A stretch of DNA of 64,000 nucleotides, from NCBI RefSeq assembly GCF_002251855.1, contig NZ_NOXW01000022.1, positions 620,001 to 684,000 on the forward strand, written 5' to 3'. A program made the position numbers and the translations under genes. This document shows positions 52,129 to 61,241 of the stretch, in pieces (position 1 is the first letter of the stretch; each line of letters starts with the position of its first letter). This DNA is from Rhodoferax sp. TH121. Its GTDB lineage: Bacteria > Pseudomonadota > Gammaproteobacteria > Burkholderiales > Burkholderiaceae_C. The notes beneath the pieces were generated by a model. It ran no database searches and had not been told where the DNA came from. It was given only the letters and a program-made list of their open reading frames with translations.

Positions 52129-52223
52129 GAGACGTATCAATAGATTGTCTCGACTACAATGTTAGGAATAAGAGGTAATGGCATTTCCTCCTGCAGTCTC
52201 GTCCCGGCTCTGTAAAAGCCGGG
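52129..52223 (+). promoter_or_regulatory. Leader of the cox block: dyad and hairpin
   Basis: GAGAC (52129) and GTCTC (52147-52151) form a dyad just before a -10-like TACAAT. Further down CCCGGCT and AGCCGGG (52203-52223) make a 7-bp hairpin with a 7-base loop ahead of the DUF2244 gene. Seen by eye only. Confidence 0.4.
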
Positions 52224-52241
52224 CCTATTCGGGCAAGACGC

Positions 52242-52718
52242 ATGACGAATTTGGTTTTTCGCTTTGCGACGGTACAAGGGCGGCATGTTCAGTGGTCATT
52301 GCGGCGTAATTGTTCGGTTACTCCGTGGCAACTGGTCTGGCTGTATGTGTCACTGTGTGTGGTGTCGCTTGGAATTGGAATGTTTTTCTGGTTTCAGGGC
52401 GCTACGTTGGTGATCCCCTTTGCATCACTCGAGCTGGCCGCAGTGGGATTGGCGTTTTTGGTGTATGCCCGGCATGCTGCCGACGGCGAGCGTATTTCCC
52501 TGCGTGGGGGGCGCCTTGTTGTCGAATTGGAGTGTGCTGGCAAGCTGGAGCGCGCCGAGTTTTCAAGTGAATGGGTGAGGGTGGAGCCGCGTGCCGGTGA
52601 AGGTTCGTTAATCGAACTCTCGGGAAGCGGTCGATCCATCCAGGTTGGTCGGTTCGTCAGGCCAGAGTTGCGTCCGCTACTCGCCAAAGAGATCCGACTT
52701 GCGCTGCGTGCTGCCTGA
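52242..52718 (+). CDS. DUF2244 integral membrane protein
   Basis: 158 residues with two hydrophobic helices (about 30-80: 'LVWLYVSLCVVSLGIGMFFWF', 'ASLELAAVGLAFLVYARHAADGER'), then a soluble C-terminal domain. The family is found directly before coxB in many beta-proteobacteria, as here (58 bases). Role unknown; presumably oxidase assembly. Confidence 0.88.
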   Translation: MTNLVFRFATVQGRHVQWSLRRNCSVTPWQLVWLYVSLCVVSLGIGMFFWFQGATLVIPFASLELAAVGLAFLVYARHAADGERISLRGGRLVVELECAGKLERAEFSSEWVRVEPRAGEGSLIELSGSGRSIQVGRFVRPELRPLLAKEIRLALRAA

Positions 52719-52776
52719 CTGGCGGAATGCAGTGCCTGCGCATTTGGTTGTTTTGGGGCTTAGAAAAGTGAACACG

Positions 52777-53961
52777 ATGAAGAGCATATTGAACAAACTG
52801 GCTACCCCCTTGTTGGCGGTGGGCGCGTGGATTAGCACTGCGGTGTTGAGCTTGGCACACGCTGTCAATGACTTGCCTGGTGGGCCTGCAGTCAACCAAC
52901 TGAACCTGGCGCCAGCGGTGACCAAAATTGCCCAAGAGCAGCAGTGGTTGCACTGGTTCATGCTCATCGTGTGTTCGGTAATTTTCGTCGCCGTGTTCTC
53001 CGTGATGTTCTATTCCATCTGGAAACACCGCAAATCGCAGGGCTACAAGGCTGCCACCTTTCATGAGTCGGTGACGGTGGAAGTCATCTGGACCATTGTT
53101 CCCTTTGTCATTGTGATCTTGATGGCTTTGCCTGCCACCAAAGTGGTTGTTGCCATGAAGGACACAACCAACGCCGATCTGACCATCAAAGCCACCGGCA
53201 TGCAGTGGAAGTGGGGCTACGACTATCTCAAGGGTGAAGGCGAGGGCATTGGGTTTGTTTCCACATTGGACAGCGACCAGCGTGCCATGTCTGACGCTGG
53301 CGGCCCCCAAAAGGGTGAGTCCATCGACAACTACCTCCTCAAGGTAGACAACCCTCTGGTGGTGCCTGTGGACAAGAAGGTCCGCATCATTACCACCGCC
53401 AATGATGTGATCCACGCCTTCATGGTGCCTGCCTTCGGCATCAAGCAAGACGCAATCCCTGGTTTTGTGCGTGACACCTGGTTCCGTGCGGAGAAGGTGG
53501 GCGACTACTACGGCCAATGCGCAGAATTGTGCGGCAAGGAGCATGCTTACATGCCTATCCATGTGAAGGTGCTGTCTGCGGAAGATTACTCGGCTTGGGT
53601 GGCTGCTGAACAAAAGAAGATGGCGGCCAAGCTGGACGACCCCAGCAAGGTGTGGACTTTGGATGACATCTCCAAGCGCGGCGAAAAGGTCTATGCACAA
53701 AACTGTGCGGCTTGCCACCAAGCCAATGGCAAGGGCGCTGGCGCGATCAAAGCGGTAGACGGATCCCCCGTGGTGCTGGACGCTGACAAGAACAAGCAGA
53801 TTCTGGTGCTTCTGAATGGTCAAAACAACGGCGCCATGCCCGCGTGGAAGTCTTTGAGCGATACCGACATTGCTGCCGTGATCACGTATACCAAGAACAA
53901 CTGGTCCAACAAGACGGGTCAACTGGTGCAACCGGCCGATGTGCTGGCGCTGCGCAAGTAA
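52777..53961 (+). CDS. coxB: Cytochrome c oxidase subunit II, fused to cytochrome c
   Basis: 394 residues: signal peptide (1-29), two transmembrane helices (about 60-82 and 103-125), then the CuA domain with Cys248-x-x-x-Cys252-x-x-x-His256-x-x-Met259 ('CAELCGKEHAYM'). The C-terminal cytochrome c domain has the heme motif CAACH (310-314) and distal Met 'NGAMPAWKSL'. The fused heme domain marks a caa3-type oxidase. Starts the subunit operon before ctaD. Confidence 0.96.
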   Translation: MKSILNKLATPLLAVGAWISTAVLSLAHAVNDLPGGPAVNQLNLAPAVTKIAQEQQWLHWFMLIVCSVIFVAVFSVMFYSIWKHRKSQGYKAATFHESVTVEVIWTIVPFVIVILMALPATKVVVAMKDTTNADLTIKATGMQWKWGYDYLKGEGEGIGFVSTLDSDQRAMSDAGGPQKGESIDNYLLKVDNPLVVPVDKKVRIITTANDVIHAFMVPAFGIKQDAIPGFVRDTWFRAEKVGDYYGQCAELCGKEHAYMPIHVKVLSAEDYSAWVAAEQKKMAAKLDDPSKVWTLDDISKRGEKVYAQNCAACHQANGKGAGAIKAVDGSPVVLDADKNKQILVLLNGQNNGAMPAWKSLSDTDIAAVITYTKNNWSNKTGQLVQPADVLALRK

Positions 53962-54003
53962 TACACCCTCTACAGAACGCTAAGAATTGAGAAGGACATC
54001 AGA

Positions 54004-55620
54004 ATGAGCGCCGTACTAGACCACCACGACCACGCCCATGACGACCACCACCACGCCCCCACAGGCTGGCAGCGCTGGGTGTTTGCGACCAACCACAAAG
54101 ACATTGGTACCCTGTACCTGTTGTTCTCCTTCACCATGCTGATCATCGGTGGCATCTTGGCGCTGTTGATTCGCGCTGAGTTGTTCCAACCTGGTTTGCA
54201 ATTGGTGAACCCTGAGTTGTTCAATTCGCTGACCACCATGCACGGTCTGATCATGGTGTTCGGCGCCATCATGCCTGGCTTCGTCGGTTTTGCGAACTGG
54301 ATGATTCCTTTGCAAATTGGTGCAAGTGACATGGCTTTTGCCCGCATGAACAACTTCAGCTTTTGGCTGATGATTCCTGCGGCGCTGATGCTGGTTGCCT
54401 CGTTCTTTATGCCTGGTGGGGCCCCCGCCGCCGGCTGGACGCTCTATGCGCCCTTGACCCTGCAAATGGGACCCTCCATGGACGCTGGTATTTTTGCCAT
54501 GCACATCCTGGGCGCATCCTCCATCATGGGCTCGATCAACATCATCGTGACCATCCTCAACATGCGTGCCCCCGGCATGACACTGATGAAGATGCCCATG
54601 TTCTGCTGGACTTGGCTGATCACCGCCTACCTGCTGATCGCTGTGATGCCCGTGTTGGCGGGCGCCATCACCATGACGCTGACGGATCGCCACTTTGGCA
54701 CCAGCTTCTTCAACCCCGCTGGTGGCGGTGACCCCGTGATGTACCAGCACATCTTCTGGTTCTTCGGCCACCCCGAGGTGTACATCATGATCTTGCCGGC
54801 GTTTGGCATCGTGAGCCAGATCGTTCCCGCTTTTGCCCGCAAGAAGCTGTTCGGTTACGCCTCCATGGTGTACGCCACTTCGTCCATTGCCATCCTGTCC
54901 TTTATCGTGTGGGCGCACCACATGTTCACCACCGGCATGCCGGTGACGGGCCAGCTGTTCTTCATGTACGCGACCATGCTGATTGCCGTACCTACGGCCG
55001 TGAAGATCTTCAACTGGATCGCCACGATGTGGCAAGGCTCCATGACGTTCGAGACCCCCATGCTGTTTGCGGTGGGCTTTATCTTCGTGTTCACCATGGG
55101 TGGTTTCACTGGCTTGATTCTGGCCATGGCGCCTATCGACATCCAGTTGCAAGACACCTACTACGTGGTGGCCCACTTCCACTATGTGCTGGTAGCTGGT
55201 TCCTTGTATGCCATGTTTGCAGGTTTCTACTACTGGGCTCCTAAGTGGACCGGCATGATGATCAGCGAAACCCGCGGCAAGATCCACTTCTGGTGGTCGC
55301 TCATCGCATTCAACATCACATTCTTCCCGATGCACTTCTTGGGTCTTGCTGGCATGCCTCGCCGTTACGCTGACTATCCCATGCAGTTTGCAGATTTCAA
55401 TGCCATCGCTACGGTAGGTGCCTTCGCTTTCGGCTTGGCGCAGGTCTACTTCTTTGTATGGGTGGTGTTGCCTGCCATGATGGGCAAAGGCGAAAAAGCG
55501 CCCCAGAAGCCTTGGGAAGCTGCTGAAGGCCTGGAGTGGGAAGTGCCCTCGCCCGCGCCTTTCCATACCTTCGAAAACCCACCCAAGTTGGACGCTACAG
55601 CGACCAAGGTGATCGGCTAA
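54004..55620 (+). CDS. ctaD: Cytochrome c oxidase subunit I
   Basis: 538 residues, twelve transmembrane helices. Carries heme a, heme a3 and CuB: '[24 protein letters not shown]', the His-Tyr crosslink region '[18 protein letters not shown]', 'HHMFTTGMP' and '[24 protein letters not shown]'. The N-terminus has a His/Asp-rich stretch ('[13 protein letters not shown]'). Its TAA overlaps the next start (TAATG). Confidence 0.98.
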   Translation: MSAVLDHHDHAHDDHHHAPTGWQRWVFATNHKDIGTLYLLFSFTMLIIGGILALLIRAELFQPGLQLVNPELFNSLTTMHGLIMVFGAIMPGFVGFANWMIPLQIGASDMAFARMNNFSFWLMIPAALMLVASFFMPGGAPAAGWTLYAPLTLQMGPSMDAGIFAMHILGASSIMGSINIIVTILNMRAPGMTLMKMPMFCWTWLITAYLLIAVMPVLAGAITMTLTDRHFGTSFFNPAGGGDPVMYQHIFWFFGHPEVYIMILPAFGIVSQIVPAFARKKLFGYASMVYATSSIAILSFIVWAHHMFTTGMPVTGQLFFMYATMLIAVPTAVKIFNWIATMWQGSMTFETPMLFAVGFIFVFTMGGFTGLILAMAPIDIQLQDTYYVVAHFHYVLVAGSLYAMFAGFYYWAPKWTGMMISETRGKIHFWWSLIAFNITFFPMHFLGLAGMPRRYADYPMQFADFNAIATVGAFAFGLAQVYFFVWVVLPAMMGKGEKAPQKPWEAAEGLEWEVPSPAPFHTFENPPKLDATATKVIG

Positions 55621-55733
55621 TGGCTACGCCGGAACAGAAGAAGGCCAATAGGCGCTTGGGGCTGATTCTGGCCTCGGTGGCGGCCATCTTTTTCATCGGC
55701 TTCATGGCACGTTTGGTTCTGCTGGGCAAATGA
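55620..55733 (+). CDS. Cytochrome oxidase small assembly protein
   Basis: 37 residues with one transmembrane helix (about 13-35, 'LGLILASVAAIFFIGFMARLVLL') after a basic start. It overlaps both the ctaD stop (TAATG) and the ctaG start (ATGA), so it is certainly translated as part of the operon. Small proteins of this kind occur in this position in Burkholderiales and are linked to oxidase assembly. Confidence 0.85.
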   Translation: MATPEQKKANRRLGLILASVAAIFFIGFMARLVLLGK

Positions 55734-56332
55734 GCATGGGACTCAAGCGCGAAAATTCCCGCATGTTGGGCAAGCTGGCGGTCATTACCGTTGGCATGTT
55801 CGCATTCGGCTACGCGCTGGTCCCTATCTACAAAACCATTTGTGAAATGACAGGCATCAACATTCTGGCTTTGGGTGAGCAAGTGCTGACCGGTCAGAAG
55901 GGGCAGGCTAGCAACACACAAGTGGATACCAGCCGCACCATCACGGTGGAATTTGATGCCAATGCGCGCGGACCATGGGAGTTCAAGCCTGCACAGCGTT
56001 CTTTGCAAGTGCATCCAGGTGAGTTGATGACGGTGGTGTACGAGTTTCAGAACGTGCAAAACCGGCGTATGTCGGCGCAAGCCATCCCAAGCTATGCCCC
56101 CATGCAGGCGTCTGCACACTTCAACAAGTTGGAGTGCTTTTGCTTTAACCAGTACACGCTGGAGCCTGGTGAAAAGAAATCATGGCCCGTGGTGTTTGTG
56201 ATTGATCCCAAGCTCTCCAAAGACGTGACCACCATCACGCTCTCGTACACTTTTTTTGAAGTGGGTGGCAAAACGCCTGCAGCCCCGGTGGCCAGTTTGA
56301 AAGCCGTGGCGGCAGAAAGTGCAGGCTCCTGA
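55730..56332 (+). CDS. ctaG: Cytochrome c oxidase assembly protein CtaG (Cox11)
   Basis: 200 residues. One N-terminal helix ('LAVITVGMFAFGYALVPIYKTICEMTGIN') and a periplasmic immunoglobulin-like domain with the copper motif 'NKLECFCFNQYTLEPGEKKSWPVVF'. Delivers copper to the CuB site of subunit I. Its last base overlaps the next ATG (TGATG). Confidence 0.96.
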   Translation: MSMGLKRENSRMLGKLAVITVGMFAFGYALVPIYKTICEMTGINILALGEQVLTGQKGQASNTQVDTSRTITVEFDANARGPWEFKPAQRSLQVHPGELMTVVYEFQNVQNRRMSAQAIPSYAPMQASAHFNKLECFCFNQYTLEPGEKKSWPVVFVIDPKLSKDVTTITLSYTFFEVGGKTPAAPVASLKAVAAESAGS

Positions 56333-56550
56333 TGCCACCGAATGTGGCAGGAACTGGGAGCGACAGGGCGTCGTTTCTGCGCAGCATCAAGTTGGTGGCT
56401 TGGTCATTTTTGGGTATTCGCAGCAACAAGGGTTACCGCGATGACCTGTCCAAGGTCAACCCCGTGCACGTGGTGCTGGTGGGTCTGATCGGTGCCTTGG
56501 TGCTGGTCATCGGTTTGATCAGTTTGGTGAAGTGGGTCGTTGCCTCTTAG
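56332..56550 (+). CDS. DUF2970 small membrane protein
   Basis: 72 residues with a C-terminal helix ('PVHVVLVGLIGALVLVIGLISLVKWVV') and 'KLVAWSFLGIRSNKGYRDDLSKVNP', the DUF2970 signature. Overlaps ctaG by one base; always within cox clusters. Confidence 0.9.
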   Translation: MPPNVAGTGSDRASFLRSIKLVAWSFLGIRSNKGYRDDLSKVNPVHVVLVGLIGALVLVIGLISLVKWVVAS

Positions 56551-56599
56551 GGTGGTGACGCATTTCTGAGATTTGGATTAGAGAAGGAATGGAGCAAAA

Positions 56600-57481
56600 A
56601 TGAGTTCAACAACACATGGTGGAACGCCGTACTACTTTGTACCCGGCCCTTCGCGCCACCCCGTGATGGCGGCAGCCGGCCTGTTCTTCGTGATTTTGGG
56701 TGCAGGCCAGTGGATCAATGGCGCAGACTGGGGTAAATATTCCTTGGCACTGGGCATGGTCTGGTGGCTGGCGGTGCTTTACCAGTGGTTCAGCGATGCC
56801 ATTACCGAGAGCGAAGGCGGTCAGTATGGCCGCAAGATCGACATCTCCTACCGCTGGAGCATGAGCTGGTTCATTTTCTCGGAAGTGATGTTCTTCGGTG
56901 CCTTCTTTACGGCATTGTGGTGGGCCCGCTCGCACTCGGTGCCTGCCCTGGGTAGCCTAGAAAATGCCTTGCTTTGGCCTGACTTCAAAGCCGTGTGGCC
57001 CAGCGTGGCTGCCGGTGTAACGGCTTCTCCCGCCGGTATCGTGGAACCCTTTACCACCATGGGTCCCTTCTGGTTGCCCACCATCAACACGGCCTTGTTG
57101 TTGACTTCCGGTGTCACGCTGACGATTGCCCACCACGCATTGGTGGATGGCAACCGGAGCAAAACCATTGCGTTCATGTGGGCCACCGTGCTGCTGGGTG
57201 TGACCTTCCTGTTTGTGCAAGGGTATGAGTATTACCACGCCTACACCGCCTACAACCTCAAGCTCAGTTCGGGTGTGTTTGGCTCCACTTTCTATATGCT
57301 GACCGGCTTCCACGGCTTCCACGTGTTGGTCGGCATGTTGATGCTCTTGTTCATCACCCTGCGCCTGCAAAAAGGCCACTTCACTTCCGAGCGTCACTTC
57401 GGCTTCGAAGGTGCAGCCTGGTACTGGCACTTTGTGGACGTGGTCTGGTTGGGCTTGTACGTGTTGGTGTACTGGCTGTAA
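56600..57481 (+). CDS. ctaE: Cytochrome c oxidase subunit III
   Basis: 293 residues, seven transmembrane helices. 'YRWSMSWFIFSEVMFFGAFFTALWWARS', 'HHALVDGNRSKTIAFMWATVLLGVTFLFVQGYEYYHAYTAYNLKLSSGVFGSTFYMLTGFHGFHVLVG' and the C-terminal 'WYWHFVDVVWLGLYVLVYWL' are diagnostic. AAGGA upstream of the start. A strong terminator follows. Confidence 0.98.
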   Translation: MSSTTHGGTPYYFVPGPSRHPVMAAAGLFFVILGAGQWINGADWGKYSLALGMVWWLAVLYQWFSDAITESEGGQYGRKIDISYRWSMSWFIFSEVMFFGAFFTALWWARSHSVPALGSLENALLWPDFKAVWPSVAAGVTASPAGIVEPFTTMGPFWLPTINTALLLTSGVTLTIAHHALVDGNRSKTIAFMWATVLLGVTFLFVQGYEYYHAYTAYNLKLSSGVFGSTFYMLTGFHGFHVLVGMLMLLFITLRLQKGHFTSERHFGFEGAAWYWHFVDVVWLGLYVLVYWL

Positions 57482-57499
57482 GCATTTGCGTCACACCCG

Positions 57500-57526
57500 A
57501 AAGGCACCGCTTGCGGTGCCTTTTTT
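57500..57526 (+). terminator. ctaE terminator
   Basis: AAGGCACCGC and GCGGTGCC with a TT loop region, followed by TTTTTT. Confidence 0.92.
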
Positions 57527-57562
57527 AATGGAGCGGTTGACCTCTTACCACTGTGCTGTGGC

Positions 57563-57784
57563 TTAACTGCCTTGCGGAATTCCCGTGGGGTGGATGTAGC
57601 CCAGTTTCCAAGCTAACAAGATGCACACAAACAGCAAGATGGAAAAGCCCACCCGCAAAGCCAGTGCCCTGGCCATGCCGCGGGATTTGTTGCCCTGCGT
57701 CTGTCCGCCACGCAGCATGAAGAACAGGGCAGCGCCCAGGCTGGCCAAAATAGCGAGGAAAGCGAGTGCGACAAGTAGGCTCAT
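57563..57784 (-). CDS. DUF2909 twin-transmembrane protein
   Basis: 73 residues with two helices ('LVALAFLAILASLGAALFFML' and 'LRVGFSILLFVCILLAWKLGYI') joined by a short basic loop. The only minus-strand gene in the cox block, starting 15 bases from the surf1 start. The family is found in this place in beta-proteobacteria. Confidence 0.88.
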   Translation of the reverse strand: MSLLVALAFLAILASLGAALFFMLRGGQTQGNKSRGMARALALRVGFSILLFVCILLAWKLGYIHPTGIPQGS

Positions 57785-57799
57785 GTGGGAGATTATCGC

Positions 57800-58540
57800 G
57801 TGAGCCTGCGTCGTGTGGTGGCGGCAGTGGCTGCCGTAGCCGCGGTCGTAGTGACCCTGTCGCTGGGGCGCTGGCAGCTGGATCGTGCCGCACAGAAAGA
57901 AGCGCTGGCCCAGTCGATTCAGACCCAAGGGCGCAAGCTTGCACTAACTGGAAGTGAAATTTTGCAGGCGAGCCCGCGCGATGCGCTGGTACACCGCACC
58001 GTTCGCCTACAGGGGCGTTGGCTCTCTGATCGCACCATTTACTTGGACAACCGGCAAATGCAGGGCCGGGTGGGGTTTTTTGTACTGACACCGTTGCAAC
58101 TGTCCGACAGCCCAGCAGTGGTCTTGGTGCAGCGGGGTTGGGCTCCACGGAATTTTGAAAACCGCAGCGCCTTGCCCGCAGTACAAACCCCCAGCGAATC
58201 CGTGGTGGTGGAGGGGCGTATGGCCCCGCCACCGTCCAAGCTTTACGAGCCCGGCACCTCAAGCACTGGCGCAATCCGGCAAAATCTCGACCTGACCCAG
58301 TTCCGCGAGGAAACGGGTCTGCCGCTTTTGACAGAACTGAGCGTGGTGCAGACTGGTGCTGCCAGTGACGGTCTGCTGCGAGAGTGGCCTGAAATCAACC
58401 TAGGCGTTGATAAACATTACGGTTATGCGGCGCAGTGGTTTGCTCTGGCGGCCCTGGTCGTGGTGCTGTACGCCTGGTTTCAGCTCCGCCCGCTTTTATT
58501 TGTTTCCAAGGATTCCCATGTCTCGCGCCAACCCGAATGA
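57800..58540 (+). CDS. SURF1-family oxidase assembly protein
   Basis: 246 residues from GTG 57800, preceded by GGGAG that lies next to the DUF2909 start codon on the other strand. Helices at both ends (about 5-25 and 215-235), with 'LSLGRWQLDRAAQKEAL', 'TIYLDNRQMQGRVGFFVLTPL' and 'VLVQRGWAPRN' between. Helps insert heme A. The end overlaps the following gene by 23 bases. Confidence 0.93.
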   Translation: MSLRRVVAAVAAVAAVVVTLSLGRWQLDRAAQKEALAQSIQTQGRKLALTGSEILQASPRDALVHRTVRLQGRWLSDRTIYLDNRQMQGRVGFFVLTPLQLSDSPAVVLVQRGWAPRNFENRSALPAVQTPSESVVVEGRMAPPPSKLYEPGTSSTGAIRQNLDLTQFREETGLPLLTELSVVQTGAASDGLLREWPEINLGVDKHYGYAAQWFALAALVVVLYAWFQLRPLLFVSKDSHVSRQPE

Positions 58541-59207
58541 TGACCACCCCCTCGGCTTGACCGTGCACTCTATGCCGGTGCCGGACCAGGGGCTGGCCCA
58601 GGCCGGCGCGCGCACCCGTCTGGGCCGCTGGAAGATGCTGATGGTCATGCTGGTGTGCGCGGCACCGGTCATTGCTTCGTATTTCACCTACTACGTGGTA
58701 CGACCCGAAGGGCGGCGCAACTTTGGTACGCTGGTGGAGCCGCAGCGCCCGCTGCCCGATGTGGTGGGCACCACGCTGGATGGCAAGTCTGTGAACCTGC
58801 GCAGCCTCAAGGGCCAATGGTTGTTCATGAGTGTGGCGGGGGCTGACTGCGATGCCGAGTGTGGCCAGCGCCTGTACCTGCAGCGCCAGCTGCGCGAAAG
58901 CCTGGGCAAAGAAAAAGACCGCCTGGACTGGGTCTGGTTGATCCAAGACAACCAGCCAGTTGCAGAGGCTTTGTTGCCCGCGCTGAAGGACGCCACGGTT
59001 ATCCGTGTGTCGGAAGCCGATCTGTCCGCATGGCTGGTGGCCCAAGAAGGCTCGGCCTTGTCGGACCACCTCTATGTCGTAGATCCGATTGGCAACCTGA
59101 TGCTGCGGTTCCCGCCCAAGCTGGACCCCGAAGGTGCGCTCAAAGCCAAGCGCGACCTGGACCGCCTGATGCGCGCGGCTGCCTTCTGGGACAAAGCCGG
59201 CCGTTAA
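58518..59207 (+). CDS. SCO-like thioredoxin-fold membrane protein
   Basis: 229 residues. One helix (about 40-62) and a periplasmic thioredoxin-like domain. It has a CxxxC pair ('GADCDAECGQ') in the position of the SCO copper motif, and keeps a C-terminal 'DHLYVVDPIGNLMLRF' that matches the SCO 'DHS...YDPQGNLRLF'. It may bind copper or reduce CuA cysteines; it lacks the proline before the usual CPDVC. Placed between surf1 and ctaA. Confidence 0.85.
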   Translation: MSRANPNDDHPLGLTVHSMPVPDQGLAQAGARTRLGRWKMLMVMLVCAAPVIASYFTYYVVRPEGRRNFGTLVEPQRPLPDVVGTTLDGKSVNLRSLKGQWLFMSVAGADCDAECGQRLYLQRQLRESLGKEKDRLDWVWLIQDNQPVAEALLPALKDATVIRVSEADLSAWLVAQEGSALSDHLYVVDPIGNLMLRFPPKLDPEGALKAKRDLDRLMRAAAFWDKAGR

Positions 59208-59221
59208 GTGCCGCACGCACG

Positions 59222-60340
59222 ATGTCGCCAGCCTTGTACGACCTGTCTCCTGTGTTGCGCCTGCTCTTGGTTGGCGGGGTGCTGACTGCGGTGCCACTGC
59301 TTTGGGTGCTGCTGCGCCACCGGCGTACCAGTCCCATGGGGCGTTATCAGGCCCTCACCGTCGTGACCCTGTTCTTGACCTTTGATCTGGTGCTGTTCGG
59401 TGCCTTCACGCGTCTCACCGACAGCGGTTTGGGCTGCCCTGACTGGCCCGGCTGTTACGGCAGTGCCAGCCCCTTGGGGGCCAAAGAGGCGATTGCCACG
59501 GCGCAAGCGGCCATGCCCACCGGCCCGGTGACCCACAGCAAAGCCTGGGTGGAGATGGTGCATCGCTACCTGGCTACGGGCGTGGGCGGATTGATTCTGG
59601 TGCTGGCGGTGTCTGCCTGGCTGGGTCGCAAAACCTACTTGAAACAATCCGGACTGGGGCCTTGGTTGCCCACCTTCACCCTGGTATGGGTGTGTGTGCA
59701 GGGGGCATTTGGCGCACTCACGGTGACCATGAAGCTGTTTCCGGCCATCGTGAGCCTGCACTTGCTGGGTGCCTATCTGCTGCTGGCACTGTTGACGGTG
59801 CAGGTGGTACGCAATGGCGGCATGGCAGCAGCGGTGCCGACCTGGGTCAAGCCTTGGGCGGTGGCTGCCTTGGCCATGCTGGTGCTGCAAGCCGCATCGG
59901 GCGCCTGGGTCAGCACCAATTACGCCGTACTCGCCTGTACCGAATTCCCCATGTGCCAAGGTAGCTGGTGGCCCGCCATGGACTTTGGCGGTGCGCTGGA
60001 ACTCTGGCGTCCGCTGGGCGTGGGCCACGACGGTGAGCACATCAGCTTCCAAGTTTTGACTGCGATTCACTTTACCCACCGCCTGCTGGCTGCGCTCACT
60101 GTGCTGGTGTTGGCCAGTCTGGCCTGGCGCTTGCGCAGTCTTGCCGCATTGCGCCAACCCTCGCGCTGGCTGGGCGCTTTGCTGCTCTTGCAGGTGGTCA
60201 CGGGCCTGAGCAATGTGGTGCTGGACTGGCCGCTGCTGGCGGCCGTCTTGCACACCGGGGGCGCTGGGGCTTTGTTGGTGACCTTGGTGTGGATCTTGGC
60301 TCTGACAGCCCAGCCCTCCTTGAACGGAAAAAAAGAATGA
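59222..60340 (+). CDS. ctaA: Heme A synthase
   Basis: 372 residues, eight transmembrane helices. '[21 protein letters not shown]' and '[12 protein letters not shown]', later '[12 protein letters not shown]' and '[11 protein letters not shown]' give the heme-ligand histidines. Converts heme O to heme A. The stop overlaps the ctaB start (ATGA). Confidence 0.97.
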   Translation: MSPALYDLSPVLRLLLVGGVLTAVPLLWVLLRHRRTSPMGRYQALTVVTLFLTFDLVLFGAFTRLTDSGLGCPDWPGCYGSASPLGAKEAIATAQAAMPTGPVTHSKAWVEMVHRYLATGVGGLILVLAVSAWLGRKTYLKQSGLGPWLPTFTLVWVCVQGAFGALTVTMKLFPAIVSLHLLGAYLLLALLTVQVVRNGGMAAAVPTWVKPWAVAALAMLVLQAASGAWVSTNYAVLACTEFPMCQGSWWPAMDFGGALELWRPLGVGHDGEHISFQVLTAIHFTHRLLAALTVLVLASLAWRLRSLAALRQPSRWLGALLLLQVVTGLSNVVLDWPLLAAVLHTGGAGALLVTLVWILALTAQPSLNGKKE

Positions 60341-61233
60341 CTGCGAACGCTTCCATGGCTGCGCCCTCGGTGCTGCGCCAATTTCATGCGCTGACCAAAC
60401 CCCGGGTGATTCAGCTGATCGTCTTCTGCGCCCTCATCGGCATGGTGCTGGCGGTGCCCGGCGTGCCCACGTTTCCTCAGATCGGCTTGGCCGCCATCGC
60501 CTGTGTCGGCATCTACCTGGTGGCTGGCGCGGCCGCTGCTTTCAACTGCATTGTCGAAAAAGGCATTGACGCCAAGATGAAACGCACCGCCTGGCGCCCC
60601 ACCGCGCGTGGCGAGCTCAGCGATGTGCAGACCCTCATCTTCTCGGCCCTGCTGTGCAGCGTGGGGTCAGTCATCCTCTATGTGTGGGTCAACCCGCTCA
60701 CCATGTGGCTCACCTTTGCCACTTTTGTGGGTTACGCCGTCATCTATACCGTGATCCTCAAACCACTGACACCCCAGAACATCGTCATCGGTGGTGCCTC
60801 GGGCGCCATGCCGCCCGTGCTGGGCTGGGCCGCCATGACGGGCGACGTGGGGCCCGAAGCGCTGATTCTGTTCCTCATCATCTTCTTGTGGACACCCCCG
60901 CACTTTTGGGCGCTGGCCCTCTACCGGGTGGAGGACTACCGCAAGTCCGGCCTGCCCATGCTGCCGGTCACCCATGGCAGCGAGTTCACACGCCTGCAAA
61001 TCCTGCTCTACACCTTCATCCTGGCTGCAGCCTGCGTGTTCCCCTTCGTCTATGGCATGAGTTCCTGGCTGTACCTTGTGGTGGCGCTGGTCTTGAGTGC
61101 TGGCTTCTGCTGGTATGCCGTGCGCTTGCTGCGCAACTACTCGGACGACCTCGCCCGGGCCACTTTTCGCTTCTCCCTCATCCACCTGAGCGTGTTATTT
61201 GCCGCTCTACTGGTGGACCATTACCTTCTGTGA
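60337..61233 (+). CDS. ctaB: Protoheme IX farnesyltransferase
   Basis: 298 residues, UbiA prenyltransferase family with nine helices. '[19 protein letters not shown]' is the first Asp-rich motif (with Glu in place of one Asp) and '[15 protein letters not shown]' the second. Adds the farnesyl group to heme B to give heme O. Confidence 0.97.
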   Translation: MTANASMAAPSVLRQFHALTKPRVIQLIVFCALIGMVLAVPGVPTFPQIGLAAIACVGIYLVAGAAAAFNCIVEKGIDAKMKRTAWRPTARGELSDVQTLIFSALLCSVGSVILYVWVNPLTMWLTFATFVGYAVIYTVILKPLTPQNIVIGGASGAMPPVLGWAAMTGDVGPEALILFLIIFLWTPPHFWALALYRVEDYRKSGLPMLPVTHGSEFTRLQILLYTFILAAACVFPFVYGMSSWLYLVVALVLSAGFCWYAVRLLRNYSDDLARATFRFSLIHLSVLFAALLVDHYLL

Positions 61234-61241
61234 GACCCGCC

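Noticed and set aside
54016-55566. A 516-codon minus-strand open frame opposite ctaD
   Set aside because: ctaD is certain from its heme and copper ligands; the antisense frame is His/Gly/Arg-rich shadow text.
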